A stretch of 64,000 bases of DNA from Ailanthus altissimus (Eukaryota > Streptophyta > Magnoliopsida > Sapindales > Simaroubaceae). Location of the stretch: NCBI GenBank assembly GCA_946807835.1, contig OX327686.1, positions 8,184,001 through 8,248,000 on the forward strand, in the 5' to 3' direction. Below are positions 1 through 11,060 of the stretch, one piece after another. The notes under the pieces are model-generated. The model saw only the letters and a program-made list of their open reading frames with translations. It did no database searches and was not told the origin of the DNA. Made by a program: the position numbers and the translations under genes. Positions within the stretch are counted from its first letter, which is position 1; each line of letters opens with the position of its first letter.

Positions 1-2
1 TT

Positions 3-173
3 CTTACTCCATTGCAAGATCTTAATGATCTTGCTATTTTGTCTTATCACTCTCGATTATCCCAGCAAGGAAGACGCAAGAAAAAACAAGATGGAACTCA
101 GCACCTCACAAGTGCCCAATCCAAAAGCATCAGAGATTCTTCATTGAATACTGGCAAGCAACGTTGTAAATAA
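3..173 (+). CDS. C-terminal coding exon of an unidentified plus-strand gene (partial)
   Basis: An open frame enters from the left edge and runs 56 codons to a TAA at 171-173. The visible C-terminus reads LTPLQDLNDLAILSYHSRLS, then a basic patch (QQGRRKKKQDG), then a Ser/Gln/Lys-rich tail ending GKQRCK. The composition is protein-like and less AT-rich than the flank, and the region after the stop looks like a plant 3' UTR. The basic patch could be a nuclear localisation signal, which is inference only. I do not recognise the family, and the upstream exons lie outside the window. A chance open frame is possible but unlikely given length and composition. Confidence 0.5.
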   Translation, partial: LTPLQDLNDLAILSYHSRLSQQGRRKKKQDGTQHLTSAQSKSIRDSSLNTGKQRCK

Positions 174-1479
174 TCAAGTGGTCATATTCTCTCCTTGTTG
201 GCTCAACTATTATATGGAACAGAGGATGGGATGCCACCTTTGTTACCAGGGTTGTGTGAAGACAATATATCAGATTTGTAGTATAATTTTTGGGTGTTTG
301 CAATTTTCTAGAGCCAGAAGGGTATGAAGAGGAAAAGGTACCTTTTTCTTTAAAATCTCAGATTAGTGAGCTGACAATCAATATGGAACCCACCGTGCAA
401 TTTGCCTGTGTTGTAATTGAGATATATAATGTAATTAGATTAAATCTCCCATTTCCAAGTTTGTGATCTGCAGCTACCCGATTGTCAATTGCTTTTGAGT
501 TTTTAGGAATTGGGTATATGCTTTTTCATGTAGTAATGATTCTGTGCTTTTTGTTTTAGATCCGACAGATTCATACCCAGAATTTAACGTACAAAATTAA
601 CCACTCCGAGTAGAACTGGAAATCTCATTGGATTCTGAATTTGTATCACATTTTCTATCAAACATATTCAGAGGGTAAAGAAATTTGGATTTGAGTGAAC
701 AAGAATTAGTGCTACCTGCAGTGATTTCAAGTTACACACCCAGTTTGTTCCCAGCTTAATGAGCACAAACATTTCTGATAAAAGAAACAGAGCATTCATA
801 TTTCTTTACGCAGGGCATAACATCTATGAATGTCTGCATTTTCGCATTGGTCGTATATTTATCACATTCAAACTAGAATCAGAAACTTATTCTGCAAATC
901 TCACAGAGATTTAAACTTCACTAATTAATTATGCGTTTTGTCGTCAGCTCCATTTGTATAGCATTCAAACTAGAACCTTATCTAGCTTTAACTTATTCTG
1001 CAAATCACTCCAGAAGGATAATGCTAATTTTCATACTTCATCACCAAAAAAAAAAGTGAAAAGGAGAAAGGAAAAAAGTTGAACTACGTGTGCATTTGAT
1101 TCGTTTGCTGTATTTCTGTCAAAGTAAAACTAGAATCGAATCTTAGCTTTAACTTATTCGTCACACCATTTCCAGATATTTGCACTGTTACATGTGGGAT
1201 TGCTAATGCTAATGCTATCCATCTAGCCGCTGCGATAAACCTCTAAAAGAATCTGAATCTGCTTTGCCATCAGTGAACCATAACTATAGTGTTCCCATTA
1301 ACTTGCGCTATAGATTAGCTCTATGTTTTCATCTTTTAAGTTAAAGCTTCAAATTAATTTCTCAACTAACAACCAGGCCAACTGGCAATTTTTGAGATGT
1401 TAATTGAAGCCAACCAAAGCATCATTATTGAATTAAGATGCATTTCTATTCTTAAATGTTGAAAGTTATTGTTATGACA
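174..1479. other. 3' UTR and intergenic AT-rich sequence
   Basis: No coding frame. The first roughly 300 bases are probably the 3' UTR of the gene ending at 173, with TGTAA- and AATAA-like words around 410-440. The rest is AT-rich sequence with short duplicated phrases (for example 'catcaaactagaa' variants near 870-1140) and no recognised element. Confidence 0.35.
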
Positions 1480-3100
1480 TACATAGGGAATTGAAATAAT
1501 TTTTTTTAATTTTTGTTATTAGATAAAAATATTTTTTATTTAAGAATCTTATAAATTTATGAGTTTAATGTTTTAAAATAAATAAAAATTAACAGGAACA
1601 TTTTTTGAATCTATGTTGAGTTTTCTTTTGCTAAAAAATTCCAAATCAAGTCTCTTATTCTATAGTGAGAGGAAGAGTGAGTTTTTAATTTTTTTTTCTC
1701 TTAAAAAAAAATATGTATCCTATGTTTTTCTTCACGTATGTGTATTGTGTCCTATTTAGATTATTTATTAATTAAATTATTATTTCTTAAAAGAAGACAT
1801 AATTCATATAAATCACGTAGAGTCTCATTCTTTGTGGTTAACGTATAATATCCAACATTTGAACATTATTAGTCTTTTAATAAAAGAAAAATATTAAAAT
1901 TAAAAATAAAATCTTTTTGATAATTTAAAAAATTATCCTTAAGATTTTATTTATTTAATTTTTAAATTAAATATTTAATTATATTTGGATAAAATATTAT
2001 CTATATTAATTAATTTTATCCAAATATAAAATATACGTATTTGAAAACTATTTTCTGAACACAAACAATTTGTGTAATAACACAATTTTTTTTAATTATT
2101 CACTGTAATAACAAAAGAGGTGGTATTAGGGACCTATGGACCTACAATTTTAAACTCTAATAAATTTTGAATAATTAATTAAACTCTTTAATAAGTTAAT
2201 TCAATTTATTAATTCCAGTGTTATTCTATTAAAAATTTAAAATTGCACTCTTGAAATTGTAGATATAATTTACTTAAAAAACTTAGAGCAGTCTATTGAT
2301 TTAATCACTATCTGCTATTCAACTCTTTATAGATGGTTTATAATTAGAGTTAGGTTAATTATTATTTTACCAATTTAATTTTTTTTTTATCGTAAAGTAC
2401 TATTAATTCACTAGTGAACATTTAATTTATAATATTATTATAAATTGAGCGCTTTAACTGTTCAATTCTAAAATTAACCCTTAAGAGAACATTCTTTTTA
2501 ACTTCTGTTAGGAAGGAATAGATTTCATATTTATAAATCATATTCCCAACCGCTTATCGCACTATGCCACCAAAATACAAGTTTTTAGCCTATTCTTTAG
2601 ACAAACCGTAACGAGTATTTTAAATAATATAATGACACAAATAAGAGTTTATGATTACTTAGGATTAAGATTGATCCACATATGATTATCAGTTGATATT
2701 ATTTGAATTCTTAATTAATAACGATATTTTATATAAGAATTCAAACTGCATCTGGTTCAGTCCTATATAATCATATTATATATAGTGTCTCCACCATAAT
2801 GTCACTACATTAATGATCCGGATAAAATCACTACATTTTAAATGTCTGTGGACCACACTAATATTATTTAATTAAAGATCTCAAGCTTTAATTAATTTAT
2901 TACCAAATTTTTTGTTTATTATCTATAACTTTAATCCTCTTGTATATAACAATTATATACTAAAGTTACGGTTACATAAATAAACAAGGGATTTTCTTAT
3001 ATTTATATCATAACATTATGAACACTTATCAAGTATAAAATTATAACTTTATTAATTTTATAAAAATAGTACAAGCATACTTTTAGGGCATTATCCATAA
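1480..3100 (-). repeat. 3' LTR of copia 1 (minus strand), approximate outer end
   Basis: Directly after the RNase H stop of copia 1 the minus strand shows a purine-rich tract (AAGTGAGAGATTAT) followed by GGATAATGCCCTAAAAG, a typical LTR start for SIRE/Tork-like plant copia elements. The following 1 to 1.6 kb has LTR-like features: a long AT-rich U3 with a perfect 17-bp palindrome (arms 1979-1995 and 2013-2029), then a CT/AG-rich leader near 1650-1720. The outer boundary is not sharp: no clear TG..CA ends or target duplication were found. Confidence 0.5.
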
Positions 3101-3116
3101 TAATCTCTCACTTGCC

Positions 3117-6050
3117 TCAAAGCAGGTGAAACATGTCTCTTAAACTAATGTTCTCCATATGACTCTCAAACGACCTAAACGGTAATATTTTGGTGAACGG
3201 GACTACAAGATTATTTTCATATGTTATCTTCATGATTGTCACATCACCTCTATGCATGATTTCCCTGATCAAGTGATACTTTCTCTCTATATGCTTTGCT
3301 CTCTTATGGCTCCTAGGTTCCTTTGAATTTTTCATTGCCCAACTGTTGTCACAGTAAAGGGTCAATAATTTATCCATGTGTGGAATAACTTCCAGATCAG
3401 TGAAGAACTTCCTAAGCAATACTGCTTCTTTAGCTACTTCGCAAGCTGCTATGTATTTAGCCTCCATGGTTGAATTAGCAGTACTGGATTGTTTTACACT
3501 TCTCTAGACTATGGCTCCGCCACCAACAATTATTGACCCAAACGTCGACTTTCGACTATCCTTATCTGATTGAAAATTAGAATTAGTATTACCAGTGGGG
3601 TTTAGGTCTCCACTTGAATACACAAGCATATAGTATTTTTGTTCTCCGAAAATACTTGAGAATGTGCTTTACCACAATCCAATGAGCTAATCTAGGGTTG
3701 GATTGATAACGACTGACTATTCCCACTGCATAATAAATGTTGGGCCTCGTGCACAATATAGCGTATATGAGGCTGTCAACTGCTGAGGCTTAGAGAACCC
3801 GTCTCATATCTTTTTCCTCCTGAGGTGTCTTAGGAGACACTGTTCTTTAGAAAGAATAATTCTATGTCGAGTCGTTAATTGACCCTTCTTGGAATTTTGC
3901 ATCGAAAATTGCATAAGCACTTTATCAATATACGATGCCCGAGACAGTGCCAATAGTCTATTCTTGTGATCCCAAGGACATAACTTGCCTCTTCAGAATC
4001 AGTAGAATCAGTATTATTAGTGGGGTTCAAGTCTCCACCTGAATACACAAGCATATAGTTTTTTTGTTCTCCGAAAAAACTTGAGAATGTACTTTACCGC
4101 AATCTAATGAGCTAATCTAGGGTTGGATTGATAACGACTGACTATTCCCTCTGCATAACAAATGTCAGGCCTCATTCACAACATAACGTATATGAGGCTG
4201 TCAACTGCTGAGGCTTAGAGAATCTGTCTCATATCTTTTTCCTCTTGAGTTGTCTTAGGACATTTATATTTAGAAAGAACAATTCTATATCGAGTCGGTA
4301 ATTGACTCTTCTTATAATTTTGCATCGAAAATTGCATAAGCACTTTATTAATATACGATACCTGAGACAGTGCCAATAGTCTGTTCTTGCGATCTCGAAT
4401 ATTTTGGATCCCAAGGATATAACTTGACTCTCCAAAATCCTTCATTTAGAAGTGCTCGGCCAACCACTTCTTTATGTTGGATAATGTTTCTACATCATTC
4501 CCAATGAGTAGAATGTCATCCACATAAAGTACTAGAAATACTACATTTTTGTTCTTGATGTACTTGTATACACAAGGTTCATTAACATTTTGCTCGAAAC
4601 CATAAGATTTAATTGTCTCATCAAATCTTAAGTTTCAAGACCTTGAAGCTTGCTTAAGTCCATAAATAGACTTGAGCAAATTGCAGACTTTCTACTCCTA
4701 GCCTTCTGCCATGAACCCCTTTGGTTGCACTATGTAGATGCTCTCTTTAAGATAGCCATTCAAAAAGGCTGTCTTGACGTCCATTTGTCTTATCTCATAA
4801 TCGAGACATACAACAATGGACAAGAGAATGCGAATGGATTTGATCATGGCTATTGGCGAGAAAGTTTTCTTATAGTCGATTTCCTCTTTCTAGGTATAAC
4901 CATTTGCCACTAGTCTTATTTTGAAAGTCTCTACTTTTCCATCCACGCATATTTTCTTCTTGAAGATCAATTTGCATTCAATGGGCATGACATCTTCAGG
5001 TGGATCTATAAGTTCCCAGACTGAATTGGAGTACATAGACTCTATTTTTTGGTTCATGGCTTTTTGCCATTTTTCTTTATCAGAATCTTCTTCTATTGCA
5101 TATCTATATGTCAATGGATCATCTTGGCTTGTGTCAAACACAACTACTTGTGCCTCTCTTTTTTCTCTGTAATGAGTAAATAGTCTCATTATCCTCTCAC
5201 TACATCGAGGTTCCAAGGTATTCTAATCAGAATTGATGGTTACTTGACTTTGTTGTTCACTAACTGTCGCAGTAAAGGTCTGATATGATCAGAAAGTATT
5301 TCTTAAAGTACAATCTTACTGTGAGGTTTATTTAATATATAATCATTCTTAAGAAAAGTGGCATTTGTCGATATAATCACTCTCAAGAAAAGTGCATTTG
5401 TTGATATAATCATTTTTTTCTTGAGGACTATAAAATAAAACTCCTCTTGTGCCTTTAGGGTAGCTTACAAACAGACAAACTTCTGTTCGCAATTTTGACT
5501 TTCCAGTCTTTCCTTTCAGCATATGTGCCGGACACCTCCATATGTGAAAATGGTGTAAACTAGGTTTATTACCATTCCACATCTCTAAGGGTGTACTTTG
5601 GATAGATTTGAAAGGTACTACATTCAAAATGTAGACCGCGGTCTGTAGTGTATAACTCCAAAATAAGGGCAGCAGTGAAGAGTAGCTCATTATAGACCTA
5701 GCTATATCTAGTAAGCTTCTGTTTCTCCCTTTTGCAACACCATTTTACTGTGGTGTTCCAAGTCCTGTGAGTTGGAATAAAATCCCATGCTCCAATAGGT
5801 GATCCTTTGAACTTTCTAAAAGTCTCAGATTTTCTTTGCATTAGGTAAACATAGTCGTATCTTAAATTGTCGTCAATAAATGTAATGAAGTATTCATAAC
5901 TGCCTCTTGCTTATACATTTAATGGACCACAAACATCAGTATGTACAAGCTAAAGTGGTTCCTTAGCTTTTTCACCCTTAGCTAAAAATGGTATTTTAGT
6001 CATTTTACCCTCAAAGGTTACACTCTAGTACACTGTGCACTAAGTGCCTA
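3117..6050 (-). pseudogene. Copia 1 pol remnant: integrase, reverse transcriptase, RNase H
   Basis: Ty1-copia polyprotein remnant in the order integrase, RT, RNase H on the minus strand. Integrase C-terminus lies at 5349-5690 (YILNVVPFKS, TPLEMWNGNKPS, FVSYPKGTRG). RT starts at 4890-5216 (KWQKAMNQKIESM, VETFKIRLVANGYT), has an intact YVDD box at 4515-4526 and continues at 4215-4445 (SSYILGIQNI, LALSQVSYINKVL). RNase H ends at 3117-3467 (MEAKYIAACEVAKE, LYCDNSWAMKN, HIERKYHLIREI). The frames are split by stops and shifts, and an RT segment is duplicated in tandem (3576-4000 and 4001-4440). Gag and most of the integrase core are missing. This is a dead copy. Confidence 0.85.
3576..4440 (-). repeat. 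Tandem duplication of about 425 bp inside copia 1 RT
   Basis: Copy 1 (about 3576-4000) and copy 2 (about 4001-4440) align with a constant offset of 423-425 bases; for example CACAAGCATATAG occurs at 3621 and 4046, and GTCTCATATC at 3801 and 4226. The copies differ by scattered substitutions (roughly one in ten by eye) and a short deletion near 3970 in copy 1. The duplication therefore predates much of the decay of the element. Confidence 0.85.
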
Positions 6051-6059
6051 CCTAACTCT

Positions 6060-6480
6060 TCTATTCTCTCTTATGTTTATATCTTAATGCTTTAAATACT
6101 TGGTTATCTCTAAGAGTTTACAAAGGTTTATATAGTGCTTACAAAGTTTTTAAAAATTTTAAACCTAGTTGGAATAAGAGCACATGCATGTAGGAGTCTG
6201 AAACCCCCTCAAAGACGTCAAATTTGAGTGGAAAATAAAATTTTTTGAAGTTGCACAACTACAACGCTATCTAGCTTTTGCTGTAGTGCTGGTGCACTTT
6301 ATCGTACTGTTGTAGCGAAAACGTGTCCATTGCTGCAGCACTAGTACGACTTGTTACACTATTACAGTGGTACTTTTTTGCTGCCACAGTGCCAATTCCA
6401 TAAACTCTAATGCTGTAGCAATATAAAGCCAGCGCTGCAGCGATCTTGCTTGGAGCTAGTTTCTCTATTTTGTTCCTTCC
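6060..6480 (-). repeat. LTR-like remnant at the 5' side of copia 1
   Basis: Immediately beyond the integrase remnant the sequence changes character. It shares phrases with the LTRs at 36343-38870 (GTTTATATAGTG, TTGGAATAAGAG, CAACGCTAT) and is studded with GCTGTAGC/GCTGCAGC-type words between 6260 and 6450. It is probably a diverged LTR placed next to pol by a deletion of gag and leader. Boundaries are uncertain. Confidence 0.35.
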
Positions 6481-7940
6481 TTAACCATCATATACTTGAC
6501 TTCATGATTACTTTCCATTGATATTATCTCAATTCATGCACATACATGATTGTTGAATCACCAAATCCTATATTGTACTTAGTTCAATGAAATTTATATT
6601 CCACTTAAAAGAAAAAATCTCCATACGCTAGGCTTAATTTGTGTATATAATAGGATTGCTACCCTCAACCATTTTTATACATATTTCTTAATTAAACTTG
6701 TCTATAAAACTTTTCTAACGACATGCATTGTTAAACAGATCATCACGAAGTAAAAGTGAAAACTATTTTTCAAGACAATCATAATATTGATCTCACTAAA
6801 GTAAGCTAAATATAATGGATAGACAACTAAGACAATAGTCTATGACTTCACTTTAAGGTTGGTTTCATTGAGTTTTTTGTATAGAGTTTTTGGAGGTCAA
6901 GATTTTAAAAATAGAGCTTTTAATAAAAAATTATTGACCGTTTGGTTGTTAATTAAAAAAAATTGTTTAAAAATATTAGATCATTTAATTACACATTGTT
7001 AAAAGTATTTATCTGTTATTAAATTTTTAATAAGAACATTTAATAAAGCTTATTTCTAAATTATAAATAATTTAATATTTTTTATTCATAAATTTAAATT
7101 TATCATGTATTTCCTCAAATTCAATCTCTTAAAATATAAGAACTCAAATAAAATTATTATATAACAATTAACAAATCAAACAAATTATTGTGCTTAGTGT
7201 AAAAATTAAAAATAAAATAATACTTACCAATAACGAAAATTTATTAGTAAATAGTCTTATAGAGATATCAAGATATGATGACTTTCAAAAAAATAATAAA
7301 TATATTAGTTGTATAGAGTTTATTTTATTAAAGTGCATAATGAAATTAAGAAAATATTATTAGGATACATGTGACATTACACAAATATAAAACAAAATGC
7401 TAAAAAAACTTTAATCCTAAAATTTTAAATTTTGAAGTTTTGCAAGTAAAGGTAAAATAGTATTTTTAATCTCTAAAAAATCTTTTCCAATTACAACCAA
7501 ATATTATAAAAGAAATTAAAAGGAGTTGTTTTTTTCATTAAAAGACATTTTTTGGCCAGAAGAAAAATCCAATCGAACAGACATTTAGTTGAGGTCTTTA
7601 TCCTATAATTCTATATTTTTTCATCTTCTAAATATATATTTCATGTATTTAAATATTTACACACTTCACTTTTTTATGAAATTTTCAATTAAAAAAAATT
7701 CAAGGCAGATAAAATGATCCTAAAACTTCTGCTAATATGTCATGTCTTTATCTTTTATTAGAGGTTCCACAATACATTTATGAAATCTGTTGAGACTTGT
7801 CTAAATTTTCTCTCTTAATCACTACTATAATTGATTAATTACAAAATAGTTAATTATTAAATTTTTATTAAATGAGCACTTGAGTAGATAAAATGGTGTG
7901 CTTATTTTACATAAAACATAAAAATGTCATTATATCATTA
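6481..7940. other. AT-rich intergenic sequence
   Basis: No coding frame, RNA gene or recognised repeat seen; long A/T runs throughout. Confidence 0.4.
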
Positions 7941-8110
7941 AGAGTAATGCTAAGTATCCCAAATTGTATATAAAAAAATAATGTGTCAAGTAACTATTGG
8001 GTGATAAAATGGTAAAAATTTCAAAATCACTCATTAAACTATTTCACCATTCAATAATTGCTTGACACATTATTTTTTTAGATACAATTTGATATGCCTA
8101 ACATTACTCT
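7941..8110. mobile_element. Hairpin MITE, about 170 bp
   Basis: The two halves are near-complete inverted complements: AGAGTAATGCTAAGTATCCC at the left end against the complement of ATGCCTAACATTACTCT at the right, and AATAATGTGTCAAGTAA against TTGCTTGACACATTATT. The centre is a short unpaired stretch (about 8005-8035). There is no coding capacity. Size and fold-back structure are those of a miniature inverted-repeat element of plants. No convincing target-site duplication was seen, so the superfamily is left open. Confidence 0.75.
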
Positions 8111-8699
8111 CTCACTAGGAGCTACTTGATTTCTTTGTAAAACGCTTTTATTCCAAAGACTCGAATTAACAAGTCATTTATTTATTTTTCTCTTAAACAA
8201 GATATTCTTTTGAAAATCTAAGAAGGAAAAAAGAAAAAAGTAAAAGAGGCATGAATAGAACAAAAAATAGACATATTTACACTCCATTTGTTTATAGTTA
8301 TATTAATTTCTACTACTATAATTCTCTTTTTTGTTTATTCTCTTTTCTTTAATTACATATTATTGTGTGAAAATTATTATAACATTCTTAATATCCTAAT
8401 GTTTTTATTCGTTGTAAAGAATTTCTGTTAAATATGTTTGATAGAAATTATGAATTTAGATATAAGAAAAATAATTAACATCAAATAAAAAATTGAAAAC
8501 CTTATTTATGATTTTTGTTACAATAATACTATCTTTATTCTATTTTTTTTAATTTTTATTTTCTAAATGTGAGATAGGTAGCAGTAATGTCACTGTACAC
8601 TTAATCAATTTGTAAGGGTAAAATTGTGTGAGAGTTTATACATTTAATATTATGTATTGTTTTTGCTTTAGGGTAAGAATTTTCTTTAGTTTGTCATTA

Positions 8700-9290
8700 C
8701 AAGATGACAAAGTAATTGTGACATATTATTGTGTTTAGGGCTAAATTTAGTAGGGCCTACTGAAGCTACTCAAAACAGTTAAGAGTTGATGAGTGAGGAA
8801 ACATTTGAGTTGTTGGGTTTGTAAACATCAAGAATTAGGCTCGGACCTCAAAACTTGTAGTGTCGAAACTAGGGTTGAGTAAGGAATGTGATGAGGACTA
8901 GTTAAGAATTGGGCTATTTTATGGGATCTGAGAAACACAAAGAACATGACATCAGCAATAGGCACCAATGAGGTAGCTGGTGATAACCCTTCAATGCTCA
9001 AGCAAGACAACTACTCAGTAGTTGTTGTTTCCTAGGGTTTTTAACCTAAAGAGAATACGAAGAGAAGATAAAGATAATTTATTACTAGAGTTGATAATGT
9101 GAAGATGGCTTGGAGAATACTAGCATGAAGAGAACTAGCTTAGAGAATACTCAAAGGTGACACGTGGTAATGTTTAATTATAGATTCCTCTTCTATAAAA
9201 AGGCATTTTAAAGAAATAACTCAGATGGAGGTTGTTGGGTAATTATGCCATTATGAGGTTTAGAGTACTAAGTATCTTCACTAGCATCAC
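8700..9290. repeat. Possible Tat-type LTR remnant
   Basis: The stretch around 8940-9010 (GGTGATAACCCTTCAATGCTCAAG) resembles, in general phrasing, the sequence at about 55840-55880 (GATGATGACCCTTTGATGCTTAAG). TATAAAAAGG occurs near 9195-9204. It abuts the truncated gypsy RT. Orientation and borders cannot be fixed by eye. Confidence 0.3.
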
Positions 9291-11060
9291 ATTAGAGACC
9301 AATTATGGGTAATGAACTCATGAATGAAACTGACACTAAGCAGCTTGTTTACCTATGCCTCTATGGCCTTGTATATTTCCTAGTTGAAATGTCTCTATTT
9401 TTGTTTGACTGGTTTGTGGTTGGAATTCATATTTAATCTGTGGCAAGCTATCTTCAGATTGATCTAAGGCATGTCCTTATGGGACCAAGCGAAAACATTA
9501 GCATACTTTATAAAGAAGGTGATTAAAGTTTCTTTAACCTTATAGGGCATAAAAAAGCTAATCTTAACTGTTTCGATTGGATCATTTATTAAGATGAACT
9601 CTTCAGTGGGCTCACCTTATTTCTCTTCACTTTTATCTCGGGTTCAACATGGCGATCTAGTAGTTTAGCCTCACTACGGTTGCATAATATTTTCTAGCCT
9701 CCTTTTGATCACCTTTCACAGTGACAACCTTCTTATTCACTAGGACCTTCATTGCTAAGTGGTACATTGAGACAATAGCTCAGGTTGCCATCAAGAAAGA
9801 CCAACATAATATGACATTGTAAATCGTTAATAATCTACAACAAAAAATTAATCATGCAGACTATTGCATTTAGAGAACTATTAATGGATACAGGAAGAGT
9901 GATGAATCCAAAGTGCATCACACTGTCTCTCGTGAATCTTACTAAAGAAGTGGAGGTATGTGTTAACCTACGGGACTCAATCTTTATTATGTCCAATGGA
10001 TTCTTGTAGATCAGCTCTATAAACTCTTAATGTCTACCATTACACGAGCAACCTCACTAGTCCTATATCTGAGGGTGACTATAAGGGCATAATCATTAGG
10101 AAACACAACACCTCAGTAGTCCTCTTCGATGAACATAATCGGTGTATACAGAGAGACTAACACTGGAAAAGCAATATGCACAACATATATCTACATTCCC
10201 TTAATAATGTTTCCTGTAATTTTTTGAGCAAAATTCTTTATTGCTCTCTTAAAGGTCCCCATTCTAGTCAGGCTTTTGAGATCACATTGACCCGAGGGCC
10301 ATGCTTTAATGTAAGCTTCTCGAGTACAGCCCCCCTCACCTTTAGATTTTTCTTTTTGATTCGCATTAAGTGTTCCTCATCTCTAAGGAAATCCTTAAAT
10401 AGGCTATTTTTGATAAGGGCCTCGATTTGCTCTTTCAGCTTAAAGCATTTAACAGTGTTGTGGTTGCATCCTTTATGAAAGTCACAATATTTCCACTTAC
10501 TCATCTGATCTAGGATTTATCTCATTATTGTTGGCTTTTAGAGCCACCATTTATTTCTGATGGTGAAAAAGATGTTTTCTCTCAAAGTGTTCAATGGCCT
10601 GTAGGATTAGAACTAAGACATCTTTGTGGTTTATTGTGGACTCGGTTGGTTGAACTTAGGCAATAATGGGGATAACCTTAATGAAGTCAGATTCTCTCGT
10701 GATCAGGGCTTCCTCGGTGTAGGGCAGCATCAAAATCAGCTCTGCTATTCTCGAAATCTAAGTTGTCTCCCTTCTCTTCTTACCTTTTCATTTATTTCAA
10801 TCTGCTTTAAGGCCCTAACATAAGCCTTACCATACATCTTTAATGTTGATTCTTAAAAGGTAAACTATAGTTTTCCTAACCTGATTTTTTTTGAAAGTTT
10901 TTGAGTGTCTTTTTAGCATCGAATATACCTATATCATAACCTCATTGTGGAATCTCTGTATAAAGTCCTTGAGAGACTCAAACTCTCACTGCTTAACATA
11001 AATTAGTATGTAGGGGTTTTTAGGCCTGTCCTGCATATATTGAAACTAAAAAATAAAGGT
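9290..11060 (-). pseudogene. Ty3-gypsy (Tat-like) gag-protease-RT remnant
   Basis: Degenerate minus-strand polyprotein. Gag ends at 10268-10504 with a CHHC knuckle (KYCDFHKGCNHNTVKC, spacing C-X2-H-X4-H-X4-C) followed by KLKEQIEALI, the hallmark order of Tat/Ogre-lineage gag. At 9890-10130 a protease-like segment reads FPNDYALIVTLRYRTSEV then RVMVD; the aspartate is there but the following Gly-Ser-Ser is lost. At 9300-9620 the RT start reads VKETLITFFIKYANVFAWS, HKDMP and NHKPVKQK, as in Tat-lineage RT. It stops at about 9290, so the catalytic RT core, RNase H and integrase are absent. Stops interrupt every domain. Confidence 0.75.

Noticed and set aside
10176..10478. Plus-strand 100-codon frame
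   Set aside because: Antisense shadow of the gypsy gag knuckle on the minus strand.
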